A stretch of DNA of 64,000 bases from Pseudomonas sp. Irchel 3H7 (GTDB lineage Bacteria > Pseudomonadota > Gammaproteobacteria > Pseudomonadales > Pseudomonadaceae). Both the position numbers and the translations under genes were made by a program. This document shows positions 26,035-35,463 of the stretch, piece after piece. Positions within the stretch are counted from its first letter, which is position 1, and each line of letters begins with the position of its first letter. Below the pieces are notes generated by a model that searched no databases, was not told where the DNA came from, and saw nothing but the letters and a program-made list of their open reading frames with translations. The stretch is taken from NCBI RefSeq assembly GCF_900187605.1, contig NZ_FYEA01000003.1:310001-374000 (forward strand), in the 5' to 3' direction.

Positions 26035-26952
26035 GTGCTTGAAATCCGCCACCTGAAAACCCTGCATGCCTTGCGCGAAGCCGACAGTCTGGTCGATGCC
26101 GCCGACCGTTTGCACCTGACGCAGTCAGCGCTGTCGCACCAGTTCAAGGAACTTGAGGAGCGCCTGGGCATGGCCCTTTTCGTGCGCAAGACCAAACCGG
26201 TGCGCTTCACCAGTGCCGGTTTGCGCCTGCTGCAACTGGCCGATGCGACCCTGCCGCTGTTACGCGCCGCTGAACGGGATATCGGTCGGCTGGCCGGTGG
26301 CACCGCCGGACGTTTGCATATGGCCATCGAATGCCACAGCTGCTTTCAGTGGCTGATGCCGACCATCGACCAGTTCCGCGATGCCTGGCCGGAAGTCGAA
26401 CTCGACCTCGCCTCGGGTTTCGCTTTCGCTCCGTTGCCGGCGCTGGCCCGTGGCGATCTGGATCTGGTGGTGACGTCCGATCCACTGGAAATCGCCGGGA
26501 TCACTTATGTGCCACTGTTCACCTACGAAGCCATGCTCGCCGTGGCCAATCAGCATGCGCTGGCGAGCAAACCGTACATCGTCCCCGAAGACCTGCTGAC
26601 GGAAACGCTGATCACCTACCCGGTGGAACGCGACCGCCTCGACATCTTCACGCGCTTCCTGGAACCGGCCGATATCGAACCGGCGCAGGTGCGCACTTCA
26701 GAGCTGACAGTGATGATGATGCAACTGGTTGCCAGCGGCCGTGGCGTCTGCGGCATGCCGCACTGGGCGTTGCATGAATACAGCTCGCGCGGTTACGTGA
26801 AGGGCAAACGGCTGGGGGAAAAAGGCTTGTTCGCGACGTTGTACGCGGCGATTCGTACCGACATGCTCGATGCGCCGTACATGCGTGATTTTCTGCTGAC
26901 GGCCAAGGACACGTCGTTCTCGACCCTGGACGGGGTCAGCGCCGTGCGCTGA
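26035..26952 (+). CDS. metR: LysR-family regulator of methionine synthesis
   Basis: This 305-residue LysR regulator matches remembered E. coli MetR in diagnostic places: LEIRHLKTLHALRE, TQSALSHQFKELEERLG, LFVRKTKP, AIECHSCFQWLMP, LDLVVTSDPLE and GMPHWALHEY. It activates methionine-synthesis genes with homocysteine as co-effector. I prefer the GTG at 26035 (TGGAG just upstream, family-like N-terminus); an in-frame ATG at 26023 would add four residues. No metE is in view. Confidence 0.9.
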   Translation: MLEIRHLKTLHALREADSLVDAADRLHLTQSALSHQFKELEERLGMALFVRKTKPVRFTSAGLRLLQLADATLPLLRAAERDIGRLAGGTAGRLHMAIECHSCFQWLMPTIDQFRDAWPEVELDLASGFAFAPLPALARGDLDLVVTSDPLEIAGITYVPLFTYEAMLAVANQHALASKPYIVPEDLLTETLITYPVERDRLDIFTRFLEPADIEPAQVRTSELTVMMMQLVASGRGVCGMPHWALHEYSSRGYVKGKRLGEKGLFATLYAAIRTDMLDAPYMRDFLLTAKDTSFSTLDGVSAVR

Positions 26953-26957
26953 GTCAC

Positions 26958-27051
26958 TTGTGGGAGCGAGCCTGCTCGCGAAAGCGATGTATCAGACACA
27001 CAAATAGTGACTGTCAGATTGCCTTCGCGAGCAGGCTCGCTCCCACAGGGA
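26958..27051. repeat. REP-type inverted pair (REPIN)
   Basis: TGTGGGAGCGAGCCTGCTCG from 26959 faces the inverted copy CGCGAGCAGGCTCGCTCCCA ending near 27050. It fills the convergent gap between metR and the GNAT gene. Confidence 0.88.
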
Positions 27052-27062
27052 TCAGTGTGAAC

Positions 27063-27566
27063 TCAGATCTCGCGCCACATATGGATCTTGTCGAAATAGT
27101 CCTCGCCCACCCGCACCGCCAGTGGTTCGAGGCCGAACTGGATGAAGCCGCAGCGCTGATAGAGCTTGAATGCCGCGTCATTGCCGGCGGTCACGGTGAG
27201 CTGAAGCAGTTTCAGCGCCGGTTGGTTTTGCGCTTCGGCAATGGCCGCCTGCACCAGTTCATGGCCCAGGCCGCGCTGGCGAAAATCCGCTGAAACGTAC
27301 ATGCCGAACACGGTCGCTTTGTGGCGCGCCTTCTCACGCGGTTCGAAGGCCAGGCCAACGATACCGGCGAGCGTGCCGGTTTCAAACGCGCCAAGCACCA
27401 CGTCGAGTTTGCTGGTCAGGCGCCCTTCCCACCAGCTCAATGGCATCACCGCGCGTTCGCGCACGCTTGAGGTAAAAGCCTGCGGATGGCGGTCATAGGC
27501 TTCGAGCATCAGTTCGCGGTAAGCCAGGGCATGACTGGCGTCCAGCCGTTCGATCCACATGCTCAC
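27063..27566 (-). CDS. GNAT-family N-acetyltransferase
   Basis: The product is a 167-residue GNAT fold protein. The acetyl-CoA pyrophosphate loop is RQRGLGHELV (motif A), preceded by the strand TVFGMYVSADF and followed by LLQLTVTAGNDAAFKLYQRCGF (motif B). It transfers an acetyl group to an unknown amine. The GTG at 27566 overlaps the LysE stop (GTGA), so the two genes are one transcript; an ATG at 27560 is an alternative start. Confidence 0.88.
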   Translation of the reverse strand: MSMWIERLDASHALAYRELMLEAYDRHPQAFTSSVRERAVMPLSWWEGRLTSKLDVVLGAFETGTLAGIVGLAFEPREKARHKATVFGMYVSADFRQRGLGHELVQAAIAEAQNQPALKLLQLTVTAGNDAAFKLYQRCGFIQFGLEPLAVRVGEDYFDKIHMWREI

Positions 27567-28201
27567 GGCGTCCTGCGCTGCTCAAGCATCAGCCGCACAG
27601 CGAGACCGCCGAGGACGAAGCTCATGAAATAACGCTGCAGCGCCAGCCACGTCGGGTTACGCACAAACCACGAAGCGATGCCCGCCGCGAACAGCGCGAT
27701 CAGCAGATTGACGCAGAAACTGACGCTGATCTGGGTCAGGCCGAGAATGATGCTTTGGGTGAACACCGAGCCGTGTTCAGGGGTGATGAACTGCGGAAAT
27801 ACCGAGAGATAGAACACGGCGATTTTCGGGTTCAGCGCGCTGGTGAGAAAGCCCATGCTGATCAGCTTGCGCGACGAGTCCGCCGGCAATTGCTGCGCTT
27901 GGAACGGCGAGCGTGCGCCAGGCTTCACCGCTTGCCAGGCCAGCCACAGCAGGTACAGCGCGCCGGCCCATTTCAGCACTTCGTAGGCCATCGGCACCGC
28001 AAGAAACACAGCGGTCAAACCGGCCGCCGCCGCAAACAGATGCACAAAGAACCCCGCCACCACGCCGAGCAACGACGTCACCCCGGCCTTGCGTCCCTGA
28101 CAGATCGAACGCGAGATCAGGTAGATCATGTTCGGCCCCGGCGTCAGCACCATCAGCAGGGCAGCGGCGGCAAAAATCAGCAGGTCTTGCAGCGGGATCA
28201 T
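27563..28201 (-). CDS. LysE/RhtB-family amino acid exporter
   Basis: The product is a 212-residue membrane protein with about six TM helices and the family signature near its N-terminus (LTPGPNMIYLISRSICQGRKAG). ALNPKIAVFYLSVFPQFI in the middle is also typical. Members export amino acids such as threonine, homoserine or lysine; the substrate here is unknown. It is followed by the GNAT gene with a 4-bp overlap and preceded on the same strand by the NUDIX gene. Confidence 0.9.
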   Translation of the reverse strand: MIPLQDLLIFAAAALLMVLTPGPNMIYLISRSICQGRKAGVTSLLGVVAGFFVHLFAAAAGLTAVFLAVPMAYEVLKWAGALYLLWLAWQAVKPGARSPFQAQQLPADSSRKLISMGFLTSALNPKIAVFYLSVFPQFITPEHGSVFTQSIILGLTQISVSFCVNLLIALFAAGIASWFVRNPTWLALQRYFMSFVLGGLAVRLMLEQRRTP

Positions 28202-28224
28202 GGCAAAGTCCTTTGCGTGGATGA

Positions 28225-28659
28225 TCAGGCGATTGCGCTCAGCGAGTTGCGATAAAACGGCAGGATCAGGTCGCGTGTCAATGGCGCCAGAACGACAGCA
28301 GGATCAGTGGTCGGATCGACCCAGATCACTTCTTCGATTTCCGCGGCCGGCGTGACTTCAGCGTCGATGGTCAGTTGGAAGATCTCGGCCTGAACGACAC
28401 ACCCCGGCTCGTTGGCTGCAGGCGCCGAGAACTGGCCGAGAAACCTGGCCTGCGCAGGATCGATCTGCAGCCCCAACTCTTCTTCCAGCTCGCGGGCCAG
28501 CGCGTGCACCGGCAACTCATGCGCCTCGATCTTGCCGCCCGGTTGCATGAATGCCGTGGTGCCACGCTTGCGCACCAGCAGGGTCTGGCCTTCGGGATTG
28601 AGCAACAGCGCGGCGGCTATACGAATCAGGTTTGCAGAAACAAGGGATACAGAAGTCAT
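28225..28659 (-). CDS. NUDIX hydrolase
   Basis: This 144-residue protein has a complete Nudix box, G-x5-E-x7-REL-x-EE-x-GL (GKIEAHE then REL then EEELGL). The box binds divalent metal for hydrolysis of a nucleoside diphosphate-linked compound. The start ATG is at 28659. It is 24 bp upstream of the LysE gene on the same strand, so the NUDIX, LysE and GNAT genes probably form one operon. Substrate cannot be inferred. Confidence 0.9.
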   Translation of the reverse strand: MTSVSLVSANLIRIAAALLLNPEGQTLLVRKRGTTAFMQPGGKIEAHELPVHALARELEEELGLQIDPAQARFLGQFSAPAANEPGCVVQAEIFQLTIDAEVTPAAEIEEVIWVDPTTDPAVVLAPLTRDLILPFYRNSLSAIA

Positions 28660-28725
28660 GGGGCAGCCACCAGCGTGAAAAACCCCAAGGATCCCATGCG
28701 AGCGCCGCTGAGGTCACCCCGTAAA

Positions 28726-30087
28726 TCACTCACCCTGAGCCTTGAGCGTGGCTTCAACCTCCTCCGGCACCTTGACAAAAATCGTGTACTTGCCGCCCTC
28801 CATGGCTTCGAACGCAATCAGCTTTTCCACCAGCAGCGCGCTGAGCACCTTGCCGGCGTTGAGCAGCAGCATGCCGTTATCGGCATTCAGATTGCGCGCC
28901 AGAATCATCCCCGCCGCCAGATCCCGAGTAGACAGCACCTTGACCGACGGATCGGCCAGCGTCACGTCGCTGAGGAACGCCGCGCACACCTGAATGAAGT
29001 CTTCGACCAGATCGGGATCGTACAAACGTCCGGCGTACTGGCGCAGGTACAGCAGCGCTTCATCGCTGTTCATCTGCCGCTCAAGGATCAGACCGCGCTG
29101 CAACTCGACGAAATCCACCGCCAGTTTCAGCAAGCGTGAACCGAACGGAATGCCCTCGCCCTTGAGCCGGTCGGGGAAACCGCTGCCGTCCCAGCGCTCC
29201 TGATGATGCAGGATCAGACGCGCCGCATCCTTCATCGGATCCAGGGTCATGAGCAACGATTCGCTCTGCTTCGGATAACTGCGATAGCGCTCGCGTTCGG
29301 TATGGCGCAGCAGATCCGAGGGCGTGGTCATCATCGCGTCGGTCCAGCTCAGTTTGCCAATGTTGTACAGCGCCGCAGCCATGGTCAGATCGCGGCTGGT
29401 GGCCTCGTCCAGCCCGTGCTGTTTGCAGTAGCTGCGCACCAGTTCGATGATCTGCCGGTTGGTCTGCTTGGCAGGTGGCAAGCGCAGATTGGCCAGCAGC
29501 GAGAACACTTCAGTGCCGGTGACGTAGCTGTGCTTGAGCTCTTCGTACGCCAGATCAAGCATGTCGGCGGTCTGCTGCAGTTCGGCGGTGCGCGCCGCGA
29601 CATGCTTTTCCAGGGTGCTGTTGAGCAGTTTCAACTGGTCGTTCTGCACCCGGTTCAAGCGTTCCAGACGCTGGCGCTCCTGCTCGGAATGCTGGTGTTC
29701 GAGGGACTGGCGCAGAATCAGCAGCAGCTCCTCGTCATTCCACGGCTTGCTGATGTAACGGTGAATCTGCCCGTCATTGATGGCTTTGATGATCGCCGCC
29801 GGATCGGCGTAGCCGGTGAGCATGATCCGCGCAGTCGCCGGATAACGCTCACGGACATGCGCCAGTAACGAAGCTCCATCCATGCCCGGCATGCGCGCAT
29901 CGCTCATCACCAGATTTACCGGCTGCTGCGCGAGAAGCTCCAGCGCCTGGGCGCCGCTGGTGGCCAACAGCAGATCGTAGGGTTGGCCGCGCAACAGGCG
30001 ACGCAGACTATTGAGGATCGACTCCTCGTCGTCGACCAGCAGCACAGTGGGTCGATGCGCCGGCATCGGCGCGGATGGCTCTTCCAT
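28726..30087 (-). CDS. Response regulator with degenerate HD-GYP domain
   Basis: This 453-residue protein has a canonical receiver (phospho-Asp D63 in VMSDARMPGMDG, KPW near 114-116), a coiled-coil linker (about 130-175) and an HD-GYP-like domain (about 190-400). The metal-binding HD pair reads Y241-N242 (AALYNIGK), although HHQERWDGSGFP around 294-305 remains, with GFP in place of GYP. Loss of the HD pair argues against c-di-GMP phosphodiesterase activity, so it may be a binding or scaffold protein. It is divergent from the signalling operon at 30280 across a 192-bp gap and probably acts with it. Confidence 0.88.
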   Translation of the reverse strand: MEEPSAPMPAHRPTVLLVDDEESILNSLRRLLRGQPYDLLLATSGAQALELLAQQPVNLVMSDARMPGMDGASLLAHVRERYPATARIMLTGYADPAAIIKAINDGQIHRYISKPWNDEELLLILRQSLEHQHSEQERQRLERLNRVQNDQLKLLNSTLEKHVAARTAELQQTADMLDLAYEELKHSYVTGTEVFSLLANLRLPPAKQTNRQIIELVRSYCKQHGLDEATSRDLTMAAALYNIGKLSWTDAMMTTPSDLLRHTERERYRSYPKQSESLLMTLDPMKDAARLILHHQERWDGSGFPDRLKGEGIPFGSRLLKLAVDFVELQRGLILERQMNSDEALLYLRQYAGRLYDPDLVEDFIQVCAAFLSDVTLADPSVKVLSTRDLAAGMILARNLNADNGMLLLNAGKVLSALLVEKLIAFEAMEGGKYTIFVKVPEEVEATLKAQGE

Positions 30088-30279
30088 GGCATGGCCTCAA
30101 GCAAACAGGGAAATTACGACGCACCGAGCCAACACTGCGCCGGTCCGCGCCTGAGTCCAAGGCTAGATGATTTTCGCCGGCATTCACGCCGATCTTTGTC
30201 CGGGGCCGAAAGCGTAGTACCGAGGAGCCGACTATGCTGAAGACAGCGCAAGACACCATCGGCTGATACAAGCAGGCAA

Positions 30280-32598
30280 ATGGCGAGGGAAAAGGATGCC
30301 CCGGATGATCACAGCATGCCTCCCCACGGGCGGCGCGGCATGACAGCAGCAACCGTGCACATCAATCGCCGTGTGCTGATCGTTGACGACAGCCCGGCAA
30401 TCCATGGCGATTTCGCCAAGATTCTCTGTCCGGTCATCCCCGGCGACGATGGTCTGGGCGAAACCGAGAGCCTGCTGTTCGGCACCCCTTCAGTACAGCA
30501 ATCCCAACATTTCGAACTGGACTCGGCGTTTCAGGGCCGCGAAGCCCTGGAAAAACTCCAGGCCGCACTGGCGCAAAACCGTCCCTACGCCATGGCCTTC
30601 ATCGACATGCGCATGCCGCCGGGCTGGGATGGCCTGGAGACCATCGAACGGCTGTGGCAGATCGACCCCAAGCTGCAAGTTGCGCTGTGCACGGCCTATT
30701 CCGATTATTCCTGGGAGGACATCGACCGACGTCTGGCGCTGAACGATCGGTTGCTGATCCTGAAAAAGCCCTTCGACGCCATCGAGATACGGCAGATGGC
30801 CAGCGCCCTCACGGTCAAATGGCAGATGACCGAAGACGCCGAGCTGAAGATGACCCTGCTGGAAGCTGCGGTGCAGGAGCGCACCCGCGAGCTGTCCGAT
30901 GCCAATATGATCGTGCAGAACAGCCCGACCATTCTTTACCGTTTGCGCGGCGAACCCTCGTTTGCGCTAATGTATATCTCCCACAACATCACCCGTTACG
31001 GTCATGTCGCCGCCGATCTGGTGGGGTCGCCCGACTGGGCACAGGCACTGATTCATCCGGACGATCAGGCGAACGTCGATGCGGCCATGGCCCGAGTGCT
31101 GGATCGGCATGCGTCGGGCGCGTCCATCGAATTCCGCATGCGCACCGGCCAGGGCACCTGGCGCTGGGTGGAGAACCGCTACATTCCGGTGCGCGATCAG
31201 GACGGCCGCCTGCTGGAAGTCGAAGGCATCATCCTCGACATCACCGAACGCCGCCTGGCCGAGGAAAAACTGGCCTTGCTCGCGCGCTCCGATGGCCTGA
31301 CGGGCCTGGCCAATCGCGCCACGTTGATCGAACGCCTGCATCAGGCGTTTGCTGCCGCGCGACGGGGCGCCATGCCGTTCGCGGTGTTCTACCTGGACCT
31401 CGACCATTTCAAACGGATCAATGACACCCTGGGCCACCCGGTGGGCGATCTGCTGCTGCAGGAGGTCGCCCGGCGTATCAAGTTCGGCGTCCGCGAAAGT
31501 GACGTAGTGGCGCGCCTGGGCGGCGATGAATTCGCGATCCTGCAACTGGATGTCAGCGACCCGACCCAATCGGCCACGATGGCTGCCAACATCCGCGACA
31601 CGCTGCTGGCGCCCTACCACCTGGCCGGTAATGCGTTGCATATTTCGGTGAGCATCGGCATCAGTAGTTACAGCGACCTCAGCCTCGATGCCGACGCGCT
31701 GCTCGGGCAGGCCGACATGGCGCTGTACCGCGCCAAGGAAATGGGCCGCAACCAGTACCACTTCCACTCCGAGGAAATCTCCCGGGAAGTGGCCGAACGC
31801 ATGACCCTCGTCAGCGAATTGATGACCGCCCTCGAGAGCAATGAACTGATGCTGCGGTATGCGCCGGAAATCGATCTGCACAGCGGCCGAATTCTCGGCA
31901 TGGAGGCGCAAGTCCTCTGGCAGCATCCCCGTCGCGGTCTGCTGGCGGCCGCCGACTTCGTGCCGATTGCGGAGAAAACCGGCGCGATCATTCCGCTCGG
32001 ACGCTGGGTGCTGGATCACGCCTGCCAGCAGATGCATCTGTGGCGTAACGAAGGCGTCGCGCCGCCGGTGATGGCGATCAAACTCTCGCTGGCGCAACTC
32101 AAGAGCGGCCCGGAACTGATCTACAACGTGCTACGCACCACCGCCCGCTGGGAGCTCGCCCCTTGGGAGCTGCGCTTCGATGTCACCGAGGCCACGCTGG
32201 CCCAGACCAAGTGGACGCACAACGATGCGCTGCCGCGCCTGCGTGAACTGGGCGTGGCCATCGCCATCGATGATTTCGGCACCGAATACTCATCGTTCGA
32301 CTATCTGAAAACCTACCGGGTCAATCACCTCAAACTGGCGCAGAGTTTCGTCGACAGTGCCGCCCACGATGTCGCCAGCGCCAATGCCCTGCGCGCGATC
32401 GTCAACTTCGCCCGGGACTTGGGCATCGGCATCATCGCTGAAGGCCAGCCATCGCCGGAGCAGCCGCGCGCGCCCTCTGCCGCAGCCGCGCTGCCCAGTG
32501 CCCGGGGCCTGTATTTCAGCGCGGCGGTCAGCGCCGAACAGGCCGGGCATTTGCTCAAGGACAGTTCCCTCCTCGCACCGAAGGAGGACGAGGCATGA
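30280..32598 (+). CDS. Receiver-PAS-GGDEF-EAL regulator (intact GGDEF, degenerate EAL)
   Basis: This 772-residue protein has four modules. An atypical receiver (about 30-180) shares with two operon partners the pattern VDDSPAIHGDF, a long loop with LLFG, FELDSAFQGREAL, AFIDMRMPPGWDG and [14 protein letters not shown] domain (about 210-335), a GGDEF domain (G414-G415-D416-E417-F418 intact) and an EAL domain (about 500-750) follow. In the EAL domain E542-A543-Q544 replaces EAL, DFGTEYSS replaces DFGTGYSS and the Lys-Ile-Asp site is lost. It should make c-di-GMP but not degrade it. The start is uncertain (30280, 30316 or 30340). Its stop overlaps the next start (ATGA). Confidence 0.88.
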   Translation: MAREKDAPDDHSMPPHGRRGMTAATVHINRRVLIVDDSPAIHGDFAKILCPVIPGDDGLGETESLLFGTPSVQQSQHFELDSAFQGREALEKLQAALAQNRPYAMAFIDMRMPPGWDGLETIERLWQIDPKLQVALCTAYSDYSWEDIDRRLALNDRLLILKKPFDAIEIRQMASALTVKWQMTEDAELKMTLLEAAVQERTRELSDANMIVQNSPTILYRLRGEPSFALMYISHNITRYGHVAADLVGSPDWAQALIHPDDQANVDAAMARVLDRHASGASIEFRMRTGQGTWRWVENRYIPVRDQDGRLLEVEGIILDITERRLAEEKLALLARSDGLTGLANRATLIERLHQAFAAARRGAMPFAVFYLDLDHFKRINDTLGHPVGDLLLQEVARRIKFGVRESDVVARLGGDEFAILQLDVSDPTQSATMAANIRDTLLAPYHLAGNALHISVSIGISSYSDLSLDADALLGQADMALYRAKEMGRNQYHFHSEEISREVAERMTLVSELMTALESNELMLRYAPEIDLHSGRILGMEAQVLWQHPRRGLLAAADFVPIAEKTGAIIPLGRWVLDHACQQMHLWRNEGVAPPVMAIKLSLAQLKSGPELIYNVLRTTARWELAPWELRFDVTEATLAQTKWTHNDALPRLRELGVAIAIDDFGTEYSSFDYLKTYRVNHLKLAQSFVDSAAHDVASANALRAIVNFARDLGIGIIAEGQPSPEQPRAPSAAAALPSARGLYFSAAVSAEQAGHLLKDSSLLAPKEDEA

Positions 32599-34469
32599 AA
32601 GCGCCTTTTCCCCAGACCAACCGGCGCATCCTGATCATCGACGACACGCCGGCGATCCACGATGACTTTCGCAAGATCCTTGCGCCACAGGTTTCAGACG
32701 CAGCGGATTTGCAGCAACTGGAGCAAACGTTGTTCGGCACTCAGCAGACGCCGCACCTGAGCTTCCAGCTCGACTCCGCCTATCAGGGCCAGGAAGCGCT
32801 GGCGCTGGTCAACCGGGCACTGGCCAGTGGCAATCCCTACGCCCTCGCCTTTATCGACATGCGCATGCCGCCCGGCTGGGACGGCCTGGAAACCATTGAG
32901 CAACTGTGGCGAGTCGACCCGAATTTGCAAATCGCCTTGTGCACCGCCTACAGCGACTACAGCTGGGAGGCGATGGCCGAACGGCTGGAGTTTGGCGACC
33001 AGTTGCTGATCCTGAAAAAGCCGTTCGACAGTCTGGAAATCCGCCAGATGGCCAACGCCCTGACGTGGAAATGGCAACTGGCGCAAGACGCGGCGCTGAA
33101 GATGCTCAGCCTTGAGCGAACCATTGAGGCGCGGGTGCACGAACTGCTCAAGGTTTCGCACCTGCTGCAATACGACAGCCTCACTGAACTGCCCAACAGC
33201 ACCCTGCTCGGTGATCGCCTGAGCCAGGCCATAGCGGTGTGCCGACGGCATGACAAACAACTGGTGGTGATGTTTCTCGGCCTGGATCGCTTCAAGCGCA
33301 TCAACAATGCGCTGGGCCATCCGGCGGGCGACGAGATGCTCAAACGGGTCGCCCGACAACTGCTGACCTGTGTGCGTGATTCGGACTCGGTGTTTCGCTA
33401 CGGCTCAGACGAGTTCGTAGTGATCCTCGGCGACATCAACCACCCTCAGCAAACCCACGCCGTCGCGGAAAAACTCCTCACGGCCATTCGCTTGCCGCAG
33501 ACGATTGCCGGTCACGATGTCAGCGTCACTGCCAGCGTCGGCATCAGCGTCTACCCCGATGACGGCCTCGAAGCCACCGAGCTGATCAAGAAGGCCGAGA
33601 CCGCGATGCGCAACGTCAAGGAACTGGGGCCTGACAACATCGGCTTCTTTATCGAAGCCATGAACCAGCACGCCCGGGAACAGCACAGCATCGAGTCGGG
33701 CATTCGCCGCGCCCTGCAGGAACATGAATTCGTCCTGCACTATCAGCCGAAAATCGACCTGCGCACGGCCGCCGTGGTGGGTGCCGAAGCACTGCTGCGC
33801 TGGCAAAAACCCGGGCATGGCTGGGTCTATCCGGCGGACTTCATCCCGGTGGCCGAGGACAGTGGCCTGATCGTGCCGTTGAGCAAATGGGTGCTGGCTG
33901 AAGCCTGTCGGCAGACCCGTGCCTGGCAACTGGCCGGACTGCCGCCGATCCGCATGTCGGTCAACACTTCACCCATCGATTTTCGCCAGCGTGACTTCGT
34001 CGCCGGCATCGAACGCGTACTGCAACAGACTGGTCTGGCGCCCGAGTGGCTGGAACTGGAAATCACCGAAGGCGTGCTGATGCAAAACGTCGAAGCGACG
34101 ATGACAGCACTTAACCGCCTGAAAACGCTGGGCACGCGGCTGGCCATCGACGACTTCGGCACCGGTTATTCCAGCCTGAGCTACCTGCGGCGGTTTCCCA
34201 TCGATGTGCTGAAGATCGACCAATCGTTCATTCGCAACCTGTGCAACGACCGCAGCGATGCCGCGCTGGTGAGCGCGATCATCAACCTGGGCAAGAGCCT
34301 GGGCCTGAACGTCATCGCCGAGGGCATCGAAACCGCCGAACAACTGGCGTTTCTCAAGGCCCACCACTGCGAAGAGGGCCAAGGCTACTTTTTCAGCAAG
34401 GCGCTGCCGGCAGACACGTTTGCGCAGTTGCTCGCTGGTACGCAACCCACGCCCTGGGCGATTGAATGA
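32595..34469 (+). CDS. Receiver-GGDEF-EAL regulator (degenerate GGDEF, intact EAL)
   Basis: This 624-residue protein starts with the same unusual receiver as its neighbours ([48 protein letters not shown]). The cyclase domain is altered: G270-S271-D272-E273-F274 in place of GGDEF. The EAL domain keeps E398-A399-L400, LEITEG, DDFGTGYSS, LKIDQSF and AEGIET, so it should hydrolyse c-di-GMP. It is translationally coupled to the preceding gene, which shows the opposite pattern. The two therefore look like a synthesising and a degrading partner controlled by related receivers. Confidence 0.9.
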   Translation: MKAPFPQTNRRILIIDDTPAIHDDFRKILAPQVSDAADLQQLEQTLFGTQQTPHLSFQLDSAYQGQEALALVNRALASGNPYALAFIDMRMPPGWDGLETIEQLWRVDPNLQIALCTAYSDYSWEAMAERLEFGDQLLILKKPFDSLEIRQMANALTWKWQLAQDAALKMLSLERTIEARVHELLKVSHLLQYDSLTELPNSTLLGDRLSQAIAVCRRHDKQLVVMFLGLDRFKRINNALGHPAGDEMLKRVARQLLTCVRDSDSVFRYGSDEFVVILGDINHPQQTHAVAEKLLTAIRLPQTIAGHDVSVTASVGISVYPDDGLEATELIKKAETAMRNVKELGPDNIGFFIEAMNQHAREQHSIESGIRRALQEHEFVLHYQPKIDLRTAAVVGAEALLRWQKPGHGWVYPADFIPVAEDSGLIVPLSKWVLAEACRQTRAWQLAGLPPIRMSVNTSPIDFRQRDFVAGIERVLQQTGLAPEWLELEITEGVLMQNVEATMTALNRLKTLGTRLAIDDFGTGYSSLSYLRRFPIDVLKIDQSFIRNLCNDRSDAALVSAIINLGKSLGLNVIAEGIETAEQLAFLKAHHCEEGQGYFFSKALPADTFAQLLAGTQPTPWAIE

Positions 34470-34509
34470 TCACTGTAAAAACGGCCTTGAGTCAGGGAGA
34501 CATTTGCCG

Positions 34510-35463
34510 ATGAGCCTGTTCCACCACGCCATGGCGTTGCTGCTGTGCGGACTCTGCGTCGGCGCCAGTGCCGAGCCACTGGACGAGCCGCTCAAACCGT
34601 TGCCCGCAGTGCCGCAACAGGATGCCCGGCGCGTGGAACTCGGTCGACGGTTATTCCACGAGCCACGCTTGTCGATCAACAACACGCTGTCCTGCGCCAG
34701 CTGCCACCAACTCGACAAGAACGGGGCCGACAGCCGCGCCTTGTCACTGGGCTTCGACGGTAAACCGGTAGCGGTCAACACACCGACCGTGTTCAACGCG
34801 GCCCTCAACTTTCGTCAGTTCTGGGATGGCCGCGTCAAAACGCTGGAGGAACAAAGCAATGTCGTCATCACCAGCCCCCATGAAATGGGCAGCGACTGGC
34901 GCACCGTGATCGAACGCATCGGCAACGACCCCGACTATCGTCGTGATTTCGCCGCCACCTACCCGGACGGCGTGACCCAGGCCAATGTCCAGCAGGCGCT
35001 GGCCAGTTTTGAACGCACCCTGCTGACGCCCAACTCACGCTTCGATCAATACCTGCTCGGCAACACCGACATCCTCACTCTGGAGGAAAAATACGGTTAC
35101 CAGCGCTTCAAGGAATACGGCTGCATTGCCTGCCATCAAGGGGTGAACATCGGCGGCAACATGTTCCAGAAGTTCGGCGTGTTCGGCGATTACATAGTCG
35201 ATCGCGGCAACCCGACCGTGGCCGATCAGGGACGTTTCAACGTGACCGGCGACGAAGCGGACCGGGCCGTGTTCAAGGTGCCGAGCCTGCGCAATGTCGC
35301 GATCACCGCGCCGTACTTTCACGACGGTTCGGCGCTCACCCTCGAAGATGCTGTGGATGTGATGTTCCGGTACCAGTTGGGGCGCTTACCGAGTGAAGAG
35401 GACAAAACACTGATCATTCTGTTTCTCACCACCCTCACCGGCCAAGGGAGAGACAAGCCATGA
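34510..35463 (+). CDS. Di-heme cytochrome c peroxidase family protein
   Basis: This 317-residue exported protein has a signal peptide (about 1-20, ALLLCGLCVGASA) and two c-type heme motifs, CASCH and CIACH. The MauG/CcpA family pattern is clear: LGRRLFHEPRLS, NTPTVFNAALN, FWDGRV, FKVPSLRNVAITAPYFHDGS. It would reduce hydrogen peroxide in the periplasm using cytochrome electrons. I chose the ATG at 34510 with GGGAGA upstream and the signal peptide just after. It overlaps the following kinase gene by ATGA, an odd place for a metabolic peroxidase, and suggests a link to redox signalling. Confidence 0.92.
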   Translation: MSLFHHAMALLLCGLCVGASAEPLDEPLKPLPAVPQQDARRVELGRRLFHEPRLSINNTLSCASCHQLDKNGADSRALSLGFDGKPVAVNTPTVFNAALNFRQFWDGRVKTLEEQSNVVITSPHEMGSDWRTVIERIGNDPDYRRDFAATYPDGVTQANVQQALASFERTLLTPNSRFDQYLLGNTDILTLEEKYGYQRFKEYGCIACHQGVNIGGNMFQKFGVFGDYIVDRGNPTVADQGRFNVTGDEADRAVFKVPSLRNVAITAPYFHDGSALTLEDAVDVMFRYQLGRLPSEEDKTLIILFLTTLTGQGRDKP

